36,037 nucleotides of DNA from Actinomycetes bacterium (GTDB lineage: Bacteria > Actinomycetota > Acidimicrobiia > Acidimicrobiales > Bog-793). The notes beneath the pieces are model-generated. The model did not search any database and was not told where the DNA came from. It saw nothing but the letters and a program-made list of their open reading frames with translations. The stretch spans positions 1-36,037 of the forward strand of contig JAKCCH010000023.1 of NCBI GenBank assembly GCA_021838945.1, given 5' to 3'. The first letter of the stretch is position 1; each line of letters starts with the position of its first letter. Position numbers and translations under genes: made by a program. Shown here piece after piece: positions 25,315-33,045 of the stretch.

Positions 25315-26450
25315 CACGAGTCAGTCTTCCGCTCCTCCCCCCGAAACCCGCTGACCGCCAGGACACCACCCGAGAGCCGTCCGCCGCCTCACAGGTGAGC
25401 CCGGACTGGGTGAGGATCTCGGGGGCGAGCGCGCTCGCGTTGCGCTTCCGCTCGGGCCGCTTCGGCCGCCGCTTCGACTTCGGCGGCATCAACCTGCTCC
25501 TCAACTACGACGACGGTTGCCGCTCGGACTGCGCCTACTGCGGTCTCGCCCGGACGCGACCGGGAACCTACGAGGACAAGTCCTTCATCCGGGTGGACTG
25601 GCCGCTCGTCCGCACCGACGAGCTGGCCGAGCGCATGGCCCGCTACGAGGCGAGCCTCACCCGCTTGTGCATCTCGATGGTGACCCACCCCTTCGCCTAC
25701 CGCGACACCTGCGACATCACCGAGCGGATCCGGCGGGCGGTCGCCACGCCGCTGTCCATCCTCGTCGCGCCGCCGACGCTCAACCGGCGGCGGCTCGAGC
25801 GCTTTCACGAGCTCGGCGTCGACATGATCGGCATCGGTCTCGACGCCGTCACCGAGGAGCTCTTCCGCTCCCTCAGGAGCGACGTCCCCGCCGGCGGAGC
25901 GGGCCTCAAGTGGGACCAGTACTGGCAGGTGGTGAGCGACGCCCGGGACGTCTTCGGCCCGTGGAAGGTGAACTGCCATACCCTCGTCGGTCTCGGAGAG
26001 AGCGACCGTGACCTCGTCGAGATCTTCGTCCGGCTCCGCGACCAGGAGATCTTCTCCTACCTGTTCTCCTTCAACCCCGAGCCCGACTCGAGGCTCGGCG
26101 AGGCCCCGCGCGCCTCACTCCGCCGCTGGCGGCGAGTCCAGCTCGTGAAGCACCTTGTCGAGACCGAAAGATACGGCATCGAGGACTTCCGCTTCGACGA
26201 CGACGGCTCGCTCGCGCTCCTCACCGCCGCCCCCGAGTCGCTGGAAGAGGTCATCGAGACCGGGCGTCCCTTCACGACCGACGGCTGCCCTAGCTCCGGC
26301 GGCGAGCCCGGCTGCACCCGGCCGTACGGTTCCTACCGGCCCTCGGAGCCCTTCCGCGACTTCCCCTTCGACCCGGACCCGGCCGACCTCGCCGGCATCC
26401 GGGCCGACCTCGCCCTGGACGAGATCACCGAACGATCAAGGAGAGCCTGA
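25311..26450 (+). CDS. Radical SAM lipoate synthase-like protein 2
   Basis: A 379-residue radical SAM enzyme with 'DDGCRSDCAYCGLA' (C70, C74, C77) in a biotin-synthase-like arrangement, and C-terminal cysteines in 'TDGCPSSGGEPGCTRPYGSYRP' style that may bind an auxiliary cluster as a sulfur source. It is the second member of the LipS1/LipS2-like pair. The frame extends far upstream inside ligase 2 in another frame; the true start is the ATG in the ATGA overlap at 25311. The stop overlaps the etfB start by one base. Confidence 0.8.
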   Translation: MTRVSLPLLPPKPADRQDTTREPSAASQVSPDWVRISGASALALRFRSGRFGRRFDFGGINLLLNYDDGCRSDCAYCGLARTRPGTYEDKSFIRVDWPLVRTDELAERMARYEASLTRLCISMVTHPFAYRDTCDITERIRRAVATPLSILVAPPTLNRRRLERFHELGVDMIGIGLDAVTEELFRSLRSDVPAGGAGLKWDQYWQVVSDARDVFGPWKVNCHTLVGLGESDRDLVEIFVRLRDQEIFSYLFSFNPEPDSRLGEAPRASLRRWRRVQLVKHLVETERYGIEDFRFDDDGSLALLTAAPESLEEVIETGRPFTTDGCPSSGGEPGCTRPYGSYRPSEPFRDFPFDPDPADLAGIRADLALDEITERSRRA

Positions 26451-27211
26451 TGCGCATCGCCGTCCTCCTCAAGCAGATCCCCGACCTCGTCGAGGATCTG
26501 GAGCTCGCCCCCGACGGGACCGACGTCGACCGCGAGTTCCTCGCCTTCACGCTCAACGAGTTCGACGACCAGGCGCTCGAGGAAGCGCTCTGCCTGAAAG
26601 ACGCTGGCGACGCCGAGGTCGTTGCCGTCGCGCTCGAGGAGCCCGACGTCGACCAGTGCCTCTACACGGCGCTCGCGAAGGGGGCCGACCGTGCAGTGAA
26701 GCTCACCGGTGCCGGCGAGGGCTGGATCGACGGACACCGACGGTCGGCGATCCTCGCCGCCTGGCTCGCCACGGCGGAGTTCGACCTCATCCTGACCGGC
26801 GTGCAGGCAGCCGACGACCTGGACGGCCAGCTGCCCCCGCTGCTCGCCGCCCGCCTCGGCCTGCCCCATGCCTCGGTCGTCGTCCGGGTCGAGCTGAAAG
26901 GCCAGGTGGCGCTCGTCCGCCAGGAGCTCGGTGGCGGGACGGTGGCAGACGAGGAGCTCCGGCTCCCGGCCGTGATCGGCATCCAGGCGGCGCGCCAGGC
27001 GCCGCGCTACGCCTCGATCAGCCGAATCCGCCAGGCGCAGCAGGCGGGCGGCCTGGAGGAGGTCGGCGCCCCCGCCACCGACGCCGGCCCCGGCTACCAC
27101 CTCGTCCGGCTCCTCGCACCCGAGGCGGCCGGTCACGCGCAGATGCTGGGCGGCTCCGCCGGAGAGGTGGCCGAGCGAATCGTGGAGCTGATCCGGGCCA
27201 AGGGTCTGTAG
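26450..27211 (+). CDS. etfB: Electron transfer flavoprotein beta subunit
   Basis: A 253-residue EtfB: N-terminal 'VLLKQIPDLVEDLELAPDG', 'LNEFDDQALEEAL', and 'ILTGVQAADDLDGQLPPLLAARLGLP' typical of the AMP/FAD-binding loop region. It pairs with EtfA and would receive electrons from the sHdr flavoprotein. The start overlaps the radical SAM 2 stop (TGATG), which ties it translationally to the lipoate-assembly genes. Confidence 0.92.
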   Translation: MRIAVLLKQIPDLVEDLELAPDGTDVDREFLAFTLNEFDDQALEEALCLKDAGDAEVVAVALEEPDVDQCLYTALAKGADRAVKLTGAGEGWIDGHRRSAILAAWLATAEFDLILTGVQAADDLDGQLPPLLAARLGLPHASVVVRVELKGQVALVRQELGGGTVADEELRLPAVIGIQAARQAPRYASISRIRQAQQAGGLEEVGAPATDAGPGYHLVRLLAPEAAGHAQMLGGSAGEVAERIVELIRAKGL

Positions 27212-27240
27212 GGCCGGGACGACAAGAGGAGGACAGTGCA

Positions 27241-28203
27241 GTGAGCAACGATGTGTTGGTTCTCGCCGAGCATCGTGACGGCGCCGTGAGCGACGTCACC
27301 TTCGAGCTGCTCGGCAAGGCGCGTGAGATCGCGGCGTCGTGGGGCGGGCGCACCGTCGCCCTGTTACTCGGCCAAAGGGAGCTCGCCGGCGAGCTCGGCG
27401 CCGCCGACACGGTCCAGTGCGCCGAGCACGCGGCGCTCGAGACCTACAACCCCGAGGCCTACGAGGCGGTGGTGCTCCAAGCCCTCGAGCAGCTCGAGCC
27501 GCGCCTCGTCCTCACCTCCACCACGACCGTCGGTCTCGACCTGGGCGCCGCCCTCTCGGTCCGCTGGGACGCCCCGCTCGTCTCCTACGTCACCGGACTC
27601 TCGGCCGGTGACGGCACGGCTCTCGCCACGGCGCAGATCTACGGCGGAAAGCTCCTCGCCGAGGTCGAGCTCTCCGGTCCGCGCGCCCTGTGCGCCGTGC
27701 TGGCCGGTTCCTTCCCGCATGCGGCCGGGCGAGGTGAGACGGCGCCGACAGTCGAGACCCTCGACGCCACCGGTCTGCTCGACGACCTGCGGACCGTCGT
27801 CACCTCCGTCATCTCCCCCGAAGGCGGCGATGTCGACATCACGGCCGCCGACCTCCTCGTGTCCGTCGGCCGCGGCATCGGGAGCCAGGCCAACCTGGAG
27901 GTGGTCGAGGAGCTGGCCGAGGCCCTCGGAGCGCCGCTCGCCGCCTCTCGGCCGCTCATCGACCAGGGTTGGCTGCCGAAGGCCCGGCAGGTCGGCAAGT
28001 CCGGGCTCAGCGTGAAGCCGAAGGTCTACCTGATGTTCGGCATCTCCGGCGCCCCCGAGCACCTGGAAGGCATGCGCGACGCCGAGCTCGTCATCGCCTG
28101 CAACACCGACGCCAAGGCACCGATCTTCGACGTGGCCGACTACGGCACGACGGTCGACCTGTTCGACCTCGTCCCGGAACTCGTGAGCAGGGTCGCCGGC
28201 TAG
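27241..28203 (+). CDS. etfA: Electron transfer flavoprotein alpha subunit
   Basis: A 320-residue EtfA with the C-terminal FAD domain: 'SVGRGIGSQANLE', 'GWLPKARQVGKSG', 'GISGAPEHLEGM', 'NTDAKAPIFDVADYG'. The Gln usual in 'GISGAxQH' is Glu here. Start is GTG 27241 with AGAGGAGGA seven bases upstream. It forms a heterodimer with EtfB. Confidence 0.92.
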   Translation: MSNDVLVLAEHRDGAVSDVTFELLGKAREIAASWGGRTVALLLGQRELAGELGAADTVQCAEHAALETYNPEAYEAVVLQALEQLEPRLVLTSTTTVGLDLGAALSVRWDAPLVSYVTGLSAGDGTALATAQIYGGKLLAEVELSGPRALCAVLAGSFPHAAGRGETAPTVETLDATGLLDDLRTVVTSVISPEGGDVDITAADLLVSVGRGIGSQANLEVVEELAEALGAPLAASRPLIDQGWLPKARQVGKSGLSVKPKVYLMFGISGAPEHLEGMRDAELVIACNTDAKAPIFDVADYGTTVDLFDLVPELVSRVAG

Positions 28204-28237
28204 CGCCGGTCGGACGAGCAGGCGACAAGGAGGACCG

Positions 28238-30247
28238 ATGATCGTACGCATCGTCGTCGGGGGGACCATCACGGTGCTCGCCCTCGCCCTCGCCGGCCAC
28301 CGCCTCTACCATCTGGCCCGGCTCGTGCGCTCGGGTGTGCCCGCCCCGGGCCGGACGAGCGGGGCCGCCCGCCGCCTCGGCGCCGAGATCGTCGAGGTGA
28401 TCGGCCAGCGCAAGATCCTGAGACGGCGACAGTCCGGCATTCCGCACGCGCTCGTGTTCTGGGGCTTCCTCATCCTGCTCTTCACCGTCATCGAGGCCTT
28501 CGGCGACCTCCTCGTGAGCCGGCGCTTCGCCATCCCGCTCATCGGCCACGCCACCGCCCTCGGGTTCGTCGAGGACCTGTTCACCCTCCTGGTCCTCGGC
28601 GGTGTCGTCGCCTTCAGCGTGATCCGGACGCTCGACTCACCGGCGCGAAGGCAGCGCAGCTCCCGCTTTTACGGCTCGCACACCAAGGCCGCGTGGCTCG
28701 TGCTCGTGATGATCGCCCTCGTCATGGTCACCCTGCTCGGCTACCGGGCCGCCCAGGTGAACACCGGGGACTTCCCCTACGGCGACTGGGCGTTCGCCTC
28801 GCACGGAGTGGCCAGCCTGCTCCACCCGCTCGGCCGCGGCGTCAACTCGGTCATCGAGACGGCGATGCTGCTCGCCAACGTGGCCGTCATCATGAGCTTC
28901 CTCGTCTTCGTCACCTACTCCAAGCACCTGCACATCTTCCTCGCCCCGCTCAACATCGCCTTCTCGAGGCGCCCGCGGGCACTGGGCGCGCTGGAGCTGC
29001 CGGGTGAGACGACGGGTGCCGAGCACATCGAGCAGCTCAGCTGGAAGCAGCTGCTCGACCTCGTCACCTGCACGGAGTGCGGACGCTGCCAGGCGTCGTG
29101 CCCGGCGTGGACGACGAACCGGCCGCTGTCTCCGAAGCTGCTCGTCATGGACCTGCGTGACGAGCTCTTTGCCGCCTCGAGCCGGCTCGTCGGCAACGAC
29201 GGCGCCGCGCAGCCGAGGGCGCTCGTGCCCGACGTCGTCCGAGAAGAGACGGTGTGGTCGTGCACGACCTGCGGTTCATGCGTCGAGCAGTGCCCGGTCG
29301 ACATCGAGCACGTCGACACGATCGTCCATCTCCGCCGGCGACCCGTCGAGGAGGGCCGCATGGAGCCGGCCGTCCAGGAGGTCCTGCAGCGGATCGCCCA
29401 GCAGGGCAACTCCTTCGGGAAGTCCGATCGCATGCGGGCGCGCTGGACCCGGGATCTCGGCTTCGCCGTGAAGGACGCGCGAAAGGACCCGGTCCGCTAC
29501 CTGTGGTACGTCGGGGACTTCGCTTCCTTCGACGAGCGCCTCCAGGAGCTCTCGCGCAGCCTCGCCCACCTCTTGAAGGGAGCAGACGTCGACTTCGGCC
29601 TCCTGTACGAAGGCGAGCGCAACGCCGGCAACGACGTCCGCCGGATCGGCGAGGAGGGATTGTTCGAGATGCTCGTCGAGCGCAACCTCGCCACACTCGG
29701 CGAGGCGCGCTTCGAGGAGATCTTCACCACCGACCCCCACACGTTCAACACGCTGCGCAACGAGTACCCGGCCCACGGGCTCGACAAGCCCGTCCTCCAC
29801 TACAGCCAGCTGCTGGAACGCCTCCTCTCCTCTGGCGACCTCGTGGTCGAGCCCCTCGGCCTCAGGGTCACCTATCACGACCCGTGCTACCTGGGCAGGC
29901 ACAACCGCATCACCGAGCCTCCCCGAGCTGTCCTCGCACGCCTCGGCTGCACGCTCACCGAGATGCCCCGACATGGCACCAACACCTTCTGCTGCGGGGC
30001 CGGAGGTGGCCGGATATGGATGTCCGACGACCCTGCGCTCGGCGAGCGGCCGAGCGAGAACCGGATCCGTGAGGCGGTGAGGCTCGGTGTCGACTACTTC
30101 GTCGTCGCCTGCCCGAAGGACTACGTCATGTACTCCGATGCGGTGAAGACGACCGGGAACGAGGACCGCCTGCAGGTGGTCGACCTCGTCCAGCTCACCG
30201 AGCGGGCGCTGCGGGCCGAGGCGCTCCCGGAGCCTGAGACAGTCTGA
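28238..30247 (+). CDS. EtfD/HdrD-like membrane Fe-S oxidoreductase
   Basis: A 669-residue protein. About five membrane helices (roughly 2-22, 70-90, 105-130, 150-170, 205-228) form a NarI-like cytochrome b domain with several histidines. Two [4Fe-4S] motifs follow at C278/281/284/288 and C342/345/348/352, then a CCG-type domain with C550 ('HDPCYLGRHN'), C585-C586 and C625. This matches EtfD-type ETF:quinone oxidoreductases. It would pass electrons from EtfAB to menaquinone. The CCG part closely resembles that of sHdrC2-B2 ('YHDPCYLGRHN' vs 'FHDPCYLGRHN'). Confidence 0.87.
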   Translation: MIVRIVVGGTITVLALALAGHRLYHLARLVRSGVPAPGRTSGAARRLGAEIVEVIGQRKILRRRQSGIPHALVFWGFLILLFTVIEAFGDLLVSRRFAIPLIGHATALGFVEDLFTLLVLGGVVAFSVIRTLDSPARRQRSSRFYGSHTKAAWLVLVMIALVMVTLLGYRAAQVNTGDFPYGDWAFASHGVASLLHPLGRGVNSVIETAMLLANVAVIMSFLVFVTYSKHLHIFLAPLNIAFSRRPRALGALELPGETTGAEHIEQLSWKQLLDLVTCTECGRCQASCPAWTTNRPLSPKLLVMDLRDELFAASSRLVGNDGAAQPRALVPDVVREETVWSCTTCGSCVEQCPVDIEHVDTIVHLRRRPVEEGRMEPAVQEVLQRIAQQGNSFGKSDRMRARWTRDLGFAVKDARKDPVRYLWYVGDFASFDERLQELSRSLAHLLKGADVDFGLLYEGERNAGNDVRRIGEEGLFEMLVERNLATLGEARFEEIFTTDPHTFNTLRNEYPAHGLDKPVLHYSQLLERLLSSGDLVVEPLGLRVTYHDPCYLGRHNRITEPPRAVLARLGCTLTEMPRHGTNTFCCGAGGGRIWMSDDPALGERPSENRIREAVRLGVDYFVVACPKDYVMYSDAVKTTGNEDRLQVVDLVQLTERALRAEALPEPETV

Positions 30248-30255
30248 GGCGCGCG

Positions 30256-30570
30256 GTGGACTGCCCCTTCTGCGACACGAGGGCCACGCCTCGAGCTCTG
30301 CACTCGCATCTCGAGGCGGTCCATCCCGAGCAGGTTCTCCTCGCAGAGTCAGCGAGGGGGCTCGTCTACAAGGTCGCCTGCCCGCTGTGCGGCGCGCAGC
30401 ACGAGCAGCAGGTGAAGGGCCGAGCCGGCACGGCGGCCTTCGCGGCCGAGCATGCACGCGAGATCCGCCTCGTCGGCTTCGACATGCTGGTGAACCACCT
30501 CATCGCCGAGCACGCCACCGACGACGGCCCCACGGACACAGGCCCGGTTGTCCCCGAGGAGGAGAGATGA
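30256..30570 (+). CDS. Small C2H2-like zinc-finger protein
   Basis: A 104-residue protein with two Cys/His units: CPFC followed by two His pairs of a C2H2-like pattern (residues 3-24), and CPLC followed by His residues further on. A Glu/Pro-rich acidic tail ends the protein. It lies between the EtfD-like gene (8 bp) and LbpA-2 (ATGA overlap), so it is made with the sulfur pathway. The function is unknown: DNA or RNA binding, or metal handling for Fe-S assembly, are possible. Start is GTG 30256. Confidence 0.65.
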   Translation: MDCPFCDTRATPRALHSHLEAVHPEQVLLAESARGLVYKVACPLCGAQHEQQVKGRAGTAAFAAEHAREIRLVGFDMLVNHLIAEHATDDGPTDTGPVVPEEER

Positions 30571-31004
30571 GCACCGTCAACCAGTGCGACATTCCCGAGG
30601 AGCTCTACTACCTCGTGGAGAAGCATGTCTGGGCACGGCTCGAGGGCGACACCGTCGTCGTCGGGCTCTCCGACGTCGCCCAGAACCTGGCGAAGACGAT
30701 CATCTCGGTGTCCCTCAAAGACCCCGGGCGGGTCGTTCGCAAGGGGAAGAGCGTCGCCACGGTCGAGAGCGGGAAGTGGGTCGGCCCGGTCCCCTCTCCG
30801 GTGACCGGGGAGATCGTCGAGGTGAACGAGGCCCTCCGTTCGGCCCCGGCGACCCTCAACGCCGATCCGTACGGGTCGGGGTGGGTCGCCCGGATCCGCT
30901 GCGAGGACTGGCAGGCCGACTCGGCGGACCTGTTGACCGGCCCTGAGGCCGTCGAGGCATACCGTGCCTTCCTCGACGCCGAGGGCATCCGCTGCGGAGA
31001 GTAG
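30567..31004 (+). CDS. Lipoate-binding protein LbpA-2
   Basis: A 145-residue GcvH-like protein with lipoyl lysine K70 in 'VESGKWVGPVPSPVTG', the LbpA-type N-terminus 'CDIPEELYYLVEKHVW' (C7), and a C-terminal helix ending in 'GIRCGE'. It is read as LbpA because of its place after EtfABD in the sHdr island and the absence of gcv genes. ATG overlaps the zinc-finger gene stop; a GAGGAGGAG site precedes it. Confidence 0.9.
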   Translation: MSTVNQCDIPEELYYLVEKHVWARLEGDTVVVGLSDVAQNLAKTIISVSLKDPGRVVRKGKSVATVESGKWVGPVPSPVTGEIVEVNEALRSAPATLNADPYGSGWVARIRCEDWQADSADLLTGPEAVEAYRAFLDAEGIRCGE

Positions 31005-31014
31005 GCGGCATCCC

Positions 31015-31464
31015 ATGGCCATCTGGCAGGGTTGTGCCGTCCCCGAGGAGCTGCTGTACGACCTCGAGCACGACGTCTGGATCCGCCTCGAAGACGACGA
31101 GGCAGTGCTCGGGATGACCGACGTCGCCCAGACGCGCTGCGGGCGACTCGTCCAGGTCAGCTGGAAGCGGCCTGGAGCGCGGCTCACGCGGGGACGGCCG
31201 GCCTGTGTGATCGAGAGCGCCAAGTGGGTCGGACCCTTCGTCTCACCCCTCAGCGGCGAGCTCACCGCCACCAACGAGGGCCGCTTCGCCGAGGACGTCG
31301 CCATCGCCAATCGCGATCCCTACGGCGACGGCTGGCTCGTCCGGCTGAGACCGAGCGACCTCGCCGACGAAGGCGGCCGGCTCGCTGACGGTGCCGTCGC
31401 CTTCGAGCACTACCGGCAGCTCATCGACGAGCACGACGTCAGGTGCTTCCGCTGTGCCGACTGA
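31015..31464 (+). CDS. Lipoate-binding protein LbpA-3
   Basis: A 149-residue GcvH-like protein, tandem to LbpA-2 and built alike: C7 in 'GCAVPEELLYDLEHDVW', lipoyl lysine K70 in 'IESAKWVGPFVSPLSG', and additional cysteines (C42, C64, and two near the C-terminus in 'CFRCAD'). It is a third potential carrier. The tandem pair probably arose by duplication and then diverged. Confidence 0.9.
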   Translation: MAIWQGCAVPEELLYDLEHDVWIRLEDDEAVLGMTDVAQTRCGRLVQVSWKRPGARLTRGRPACVIESAKWVGPFVSPLSGELTATNEGRFAEDVAIANRDPYGDGWLVRLRPSDLADEGGRLADGAVAFEHYRQLIDEHDVRCFRCAD

Positions 31465-31490
31465 GCGACACCGCGTCCCGGTCAGTGCTC

Positions 31491-31525
31491 TTGACACCTA
31501 TCTGTTGAATTGCGAATCTTGCAAT
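31491..31525 (+). promoter_or_regulatory. Second promoter, with a dyad over its -10 box
   Basis: TTGACA (31491-31496) and GAATCT (31514-31519) are 17 bases apart, 81 bp before the dsrE-like gene. An inverted repeat ATTGC-N7-GCAAT (31509-31525) spans the -10 box, suggesting regulated rather than constitutive expression. The motif differs from the operator upstream of tusA. Confidence 0.55.
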
Positions 31526-31599
31526 GCAGTGACGCGACTCCGGCCCTCGGCGCGTGAGCGGCGAGGCGTCGGAACCACGTCGAACCCAGGGGAGGGAAG

Positions 31600-32106
31600 A
31601 TGTCAATGGAAGAACCGGCCGCCGCACCCCGTCAAAAGAGGATGGCCGTCGTGTGCTGGAGTAGCGATCTCGACAGGGTCTGGCCAACGCTGATCCTGTC
31701 GACCACAGCCGCTGCATCCGGCCTCGAAGTCGACGTCTTCTTCACGTTCTGGGGCCTGCGGGTCTTGCAGCGGAACGAGAAGCGCCTCACCGGCGTCAAC
31801 CTGAAGCAGAAGATGGAGTCGATCGTCGACCGCGGCGGCACCGACCACCTCCGTCTCGGCAAGATGCACATGGGCGGCGCCGGCACGGCGATGATCAAGC
31901 AGCTGGCCAAGGAGTACAAGGTGGCGACGCCATCGGACCTGCTCGGGATGGCCATGGACCTCGGCGTGCGCCTGTACCCGTGCCAGATGACGATGGAGCT
32001 CTACGGCTTCACCAAGGAGGACTTCATAGACGGCCTGCAACCGCCGATGGGAGCCGCCGGATTCATCGACATGGCGGCCGACGCCGACATCTCGCTGTTC
32101 ATCTGA
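31600..32106 (+). CDS. DsrE-family sulfurtransferase (long, DsrE2/3-like)
   Basis: A 168-residue DsrE-superfamily protein. C128 in 'DLGVRLYPCQMTMELYGF' is the likely persulfide cysteine; C19 follows the first strand ('MAVVCWSSDLD'). The region 'FTKEDFIDGLQPPMGAAGF' matches the longer DsrE2/DsrE3-type proteins that work with TusA. Its own promoter separates it from the LbpA genes. A GGGGAGGG ribosome site precedes the ATG. Confidence 0.82.
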   Translation: MSMEEPAAAPRQKRMAVVCWSSDLDRVWPTLILSTTAAASGLEVDVFFTFWGLRVLQRNEKRLTGVNLKQKMESIVDRGGTDHLRLGKMHMGGAGTAMIKQLAKEYKVATPSDLLGMAMDLGVRLYPCQMTMELYGFTKEDFIDGLQPPMGAAGFIDMAADADISLFI

Positions 32107-32147
32107 AGCTCGGGATCGACCAAGGCCGAGCGAACGGCATCGAGGCC

Positions 32148-32816
32148 ATGGCCCGCAGGATCCTCCTGCTCGGCGGTGACGACCCCCTCGTTCGCAAGGT
32201 CGGGCTGCTCGCCGGAGAGCTCGGGATGGTCCTCGACACCGATGGGGACGGTGCCGCCCCGGCGACGGAGCCCGCCGTCGTCGTCGTCGACCTCGCCGCG
32301 CCGGATGCCCTCGAGGTGCTCGCCCTCTGGCGGAAGGAGGCGCCAGAGGCCCTGCTCGTCGCCCACCTCGCCGTCCCCCACCGAGACCTGTGGGAGGCAG
32401 CCGAGCGGCTCGGCTGCGACCTCGTGACGAACCGTGGCGCTCTCGTCGCCCGGCTCCGAGACCTCTTGTCCGGGGGCGCCGCGCTCGGCCGGCACCTCTT
32501 CCCTCTCCTCGACGCCGCCGACGTCGCCGGCCGCCTCGGCCTCGTCTGCCGTACGGCCACGACCCCGGCTGGGCCCGTCGCGCTCTACCAGGTCGACGGC
32601 GTGCTCAGCTGCGTCGCCGACGTCTGCCCGCACGCAGGTGCCACGGTGTCGGAGGGAGCGCTCGACGGGTCTGTCGTCACCTGCCCCGCTCACGGCAGCC
32701 GCTTCGACGTCGCCACGGGCGAGCGGCTCCGCGGGCCGGCCGACTCCGGGCTCGAGAGATTCGAGGTCGTGGAGCGAGAGGGCAGGATCCAGCTCGTCTG
32801 GTCGGGCCGCCAGTAG
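32148..32816 (+). CDS. Receiver-like/Rieske [2Fe-2S] fusion protein
   Basis: A 222-residue soluble protein. Residues 1-105 resemble a response-regulator fold (Rossmann-type strands 'RRILLLGGDD', 'AVVVVDLAAP'; possible phospho-acceptor D48). Residues about 130-222 are a Rieske domain with C160-x-H162 and C179-x2-H182, sufficient for a [2Fe-2S] ligand set. There is no membrane anchor, so it is a cytoplasmic ferredoxin-type Rieske, not the bc1/b6f one. It may be an electron carrier or a redox sensor for the pathway. ATG 32148 is 41 bp after the DsrE-family gene. Confidence 0.75.
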   Translation: MARRILLLGGDDPLVRKVGLLAGELGMVLDTDGDGAAPATEPAVVVVDLAAPDALEVLALWRKEAPEALLVAHLAVPHRDLWEAAERLGCDLVTNRGALVARLRDLLSGGAALGRHLFPLLDAADVAGRLGLVCRTATTPAGPVALYQVDGVLSCVADVCPHAGATVSEGALDGSVVTCPAHGSRFDVATGERLRGPADSGLERFEVVEREGRIQLVWSGRQ

Positions 32817-32932
32817 GTCCCTTCTCAGACGGTGCCCGGTAGGTCGGCCCCGACGCACCCCCCCTTCCGCCAACCCCCTAGATCTCACGATCGAGCCGTG
32901 CCCCTTCATCGTCCGCCCGACGCCAGCTGACT

Positions 32933-32951
32933 TCATCAATTTTGTTGATGA
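32933..32951. promoter_or_regulatory. AT-rich dyad upstream of the TasA-like gene
   Basis: TCATCAA-TTTTG-TTGATGA is a perfect 7-bp inverted repeat in the 229-bp gap after the Rieske gene. It is markedly AT-rich against its surroundings and has no following T-tract, so an operator is likelier than a terminator. No clear -35/-10 pair was found next to it. Confidence 0.5.
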
Positions 32952-33045
32952 CAGCCGTGGTGGGCGAGCCGAAGCTGGCCAGGACGAACCAGGCCGCCCT
33001 GACACGAGCGTTGCTCGAGTGGGGCAGGCGAGGAAGGAGCACCCT

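Noticed and set aside
32434-33045. N-terminal extension of the TasA-like gene into the Rieske gene
   Set aside because: The upstream frame is a Ser/Pro/Arg-rich shadow; AGGAAGGAG and a signal peptide mark ATG 33046 as the start.
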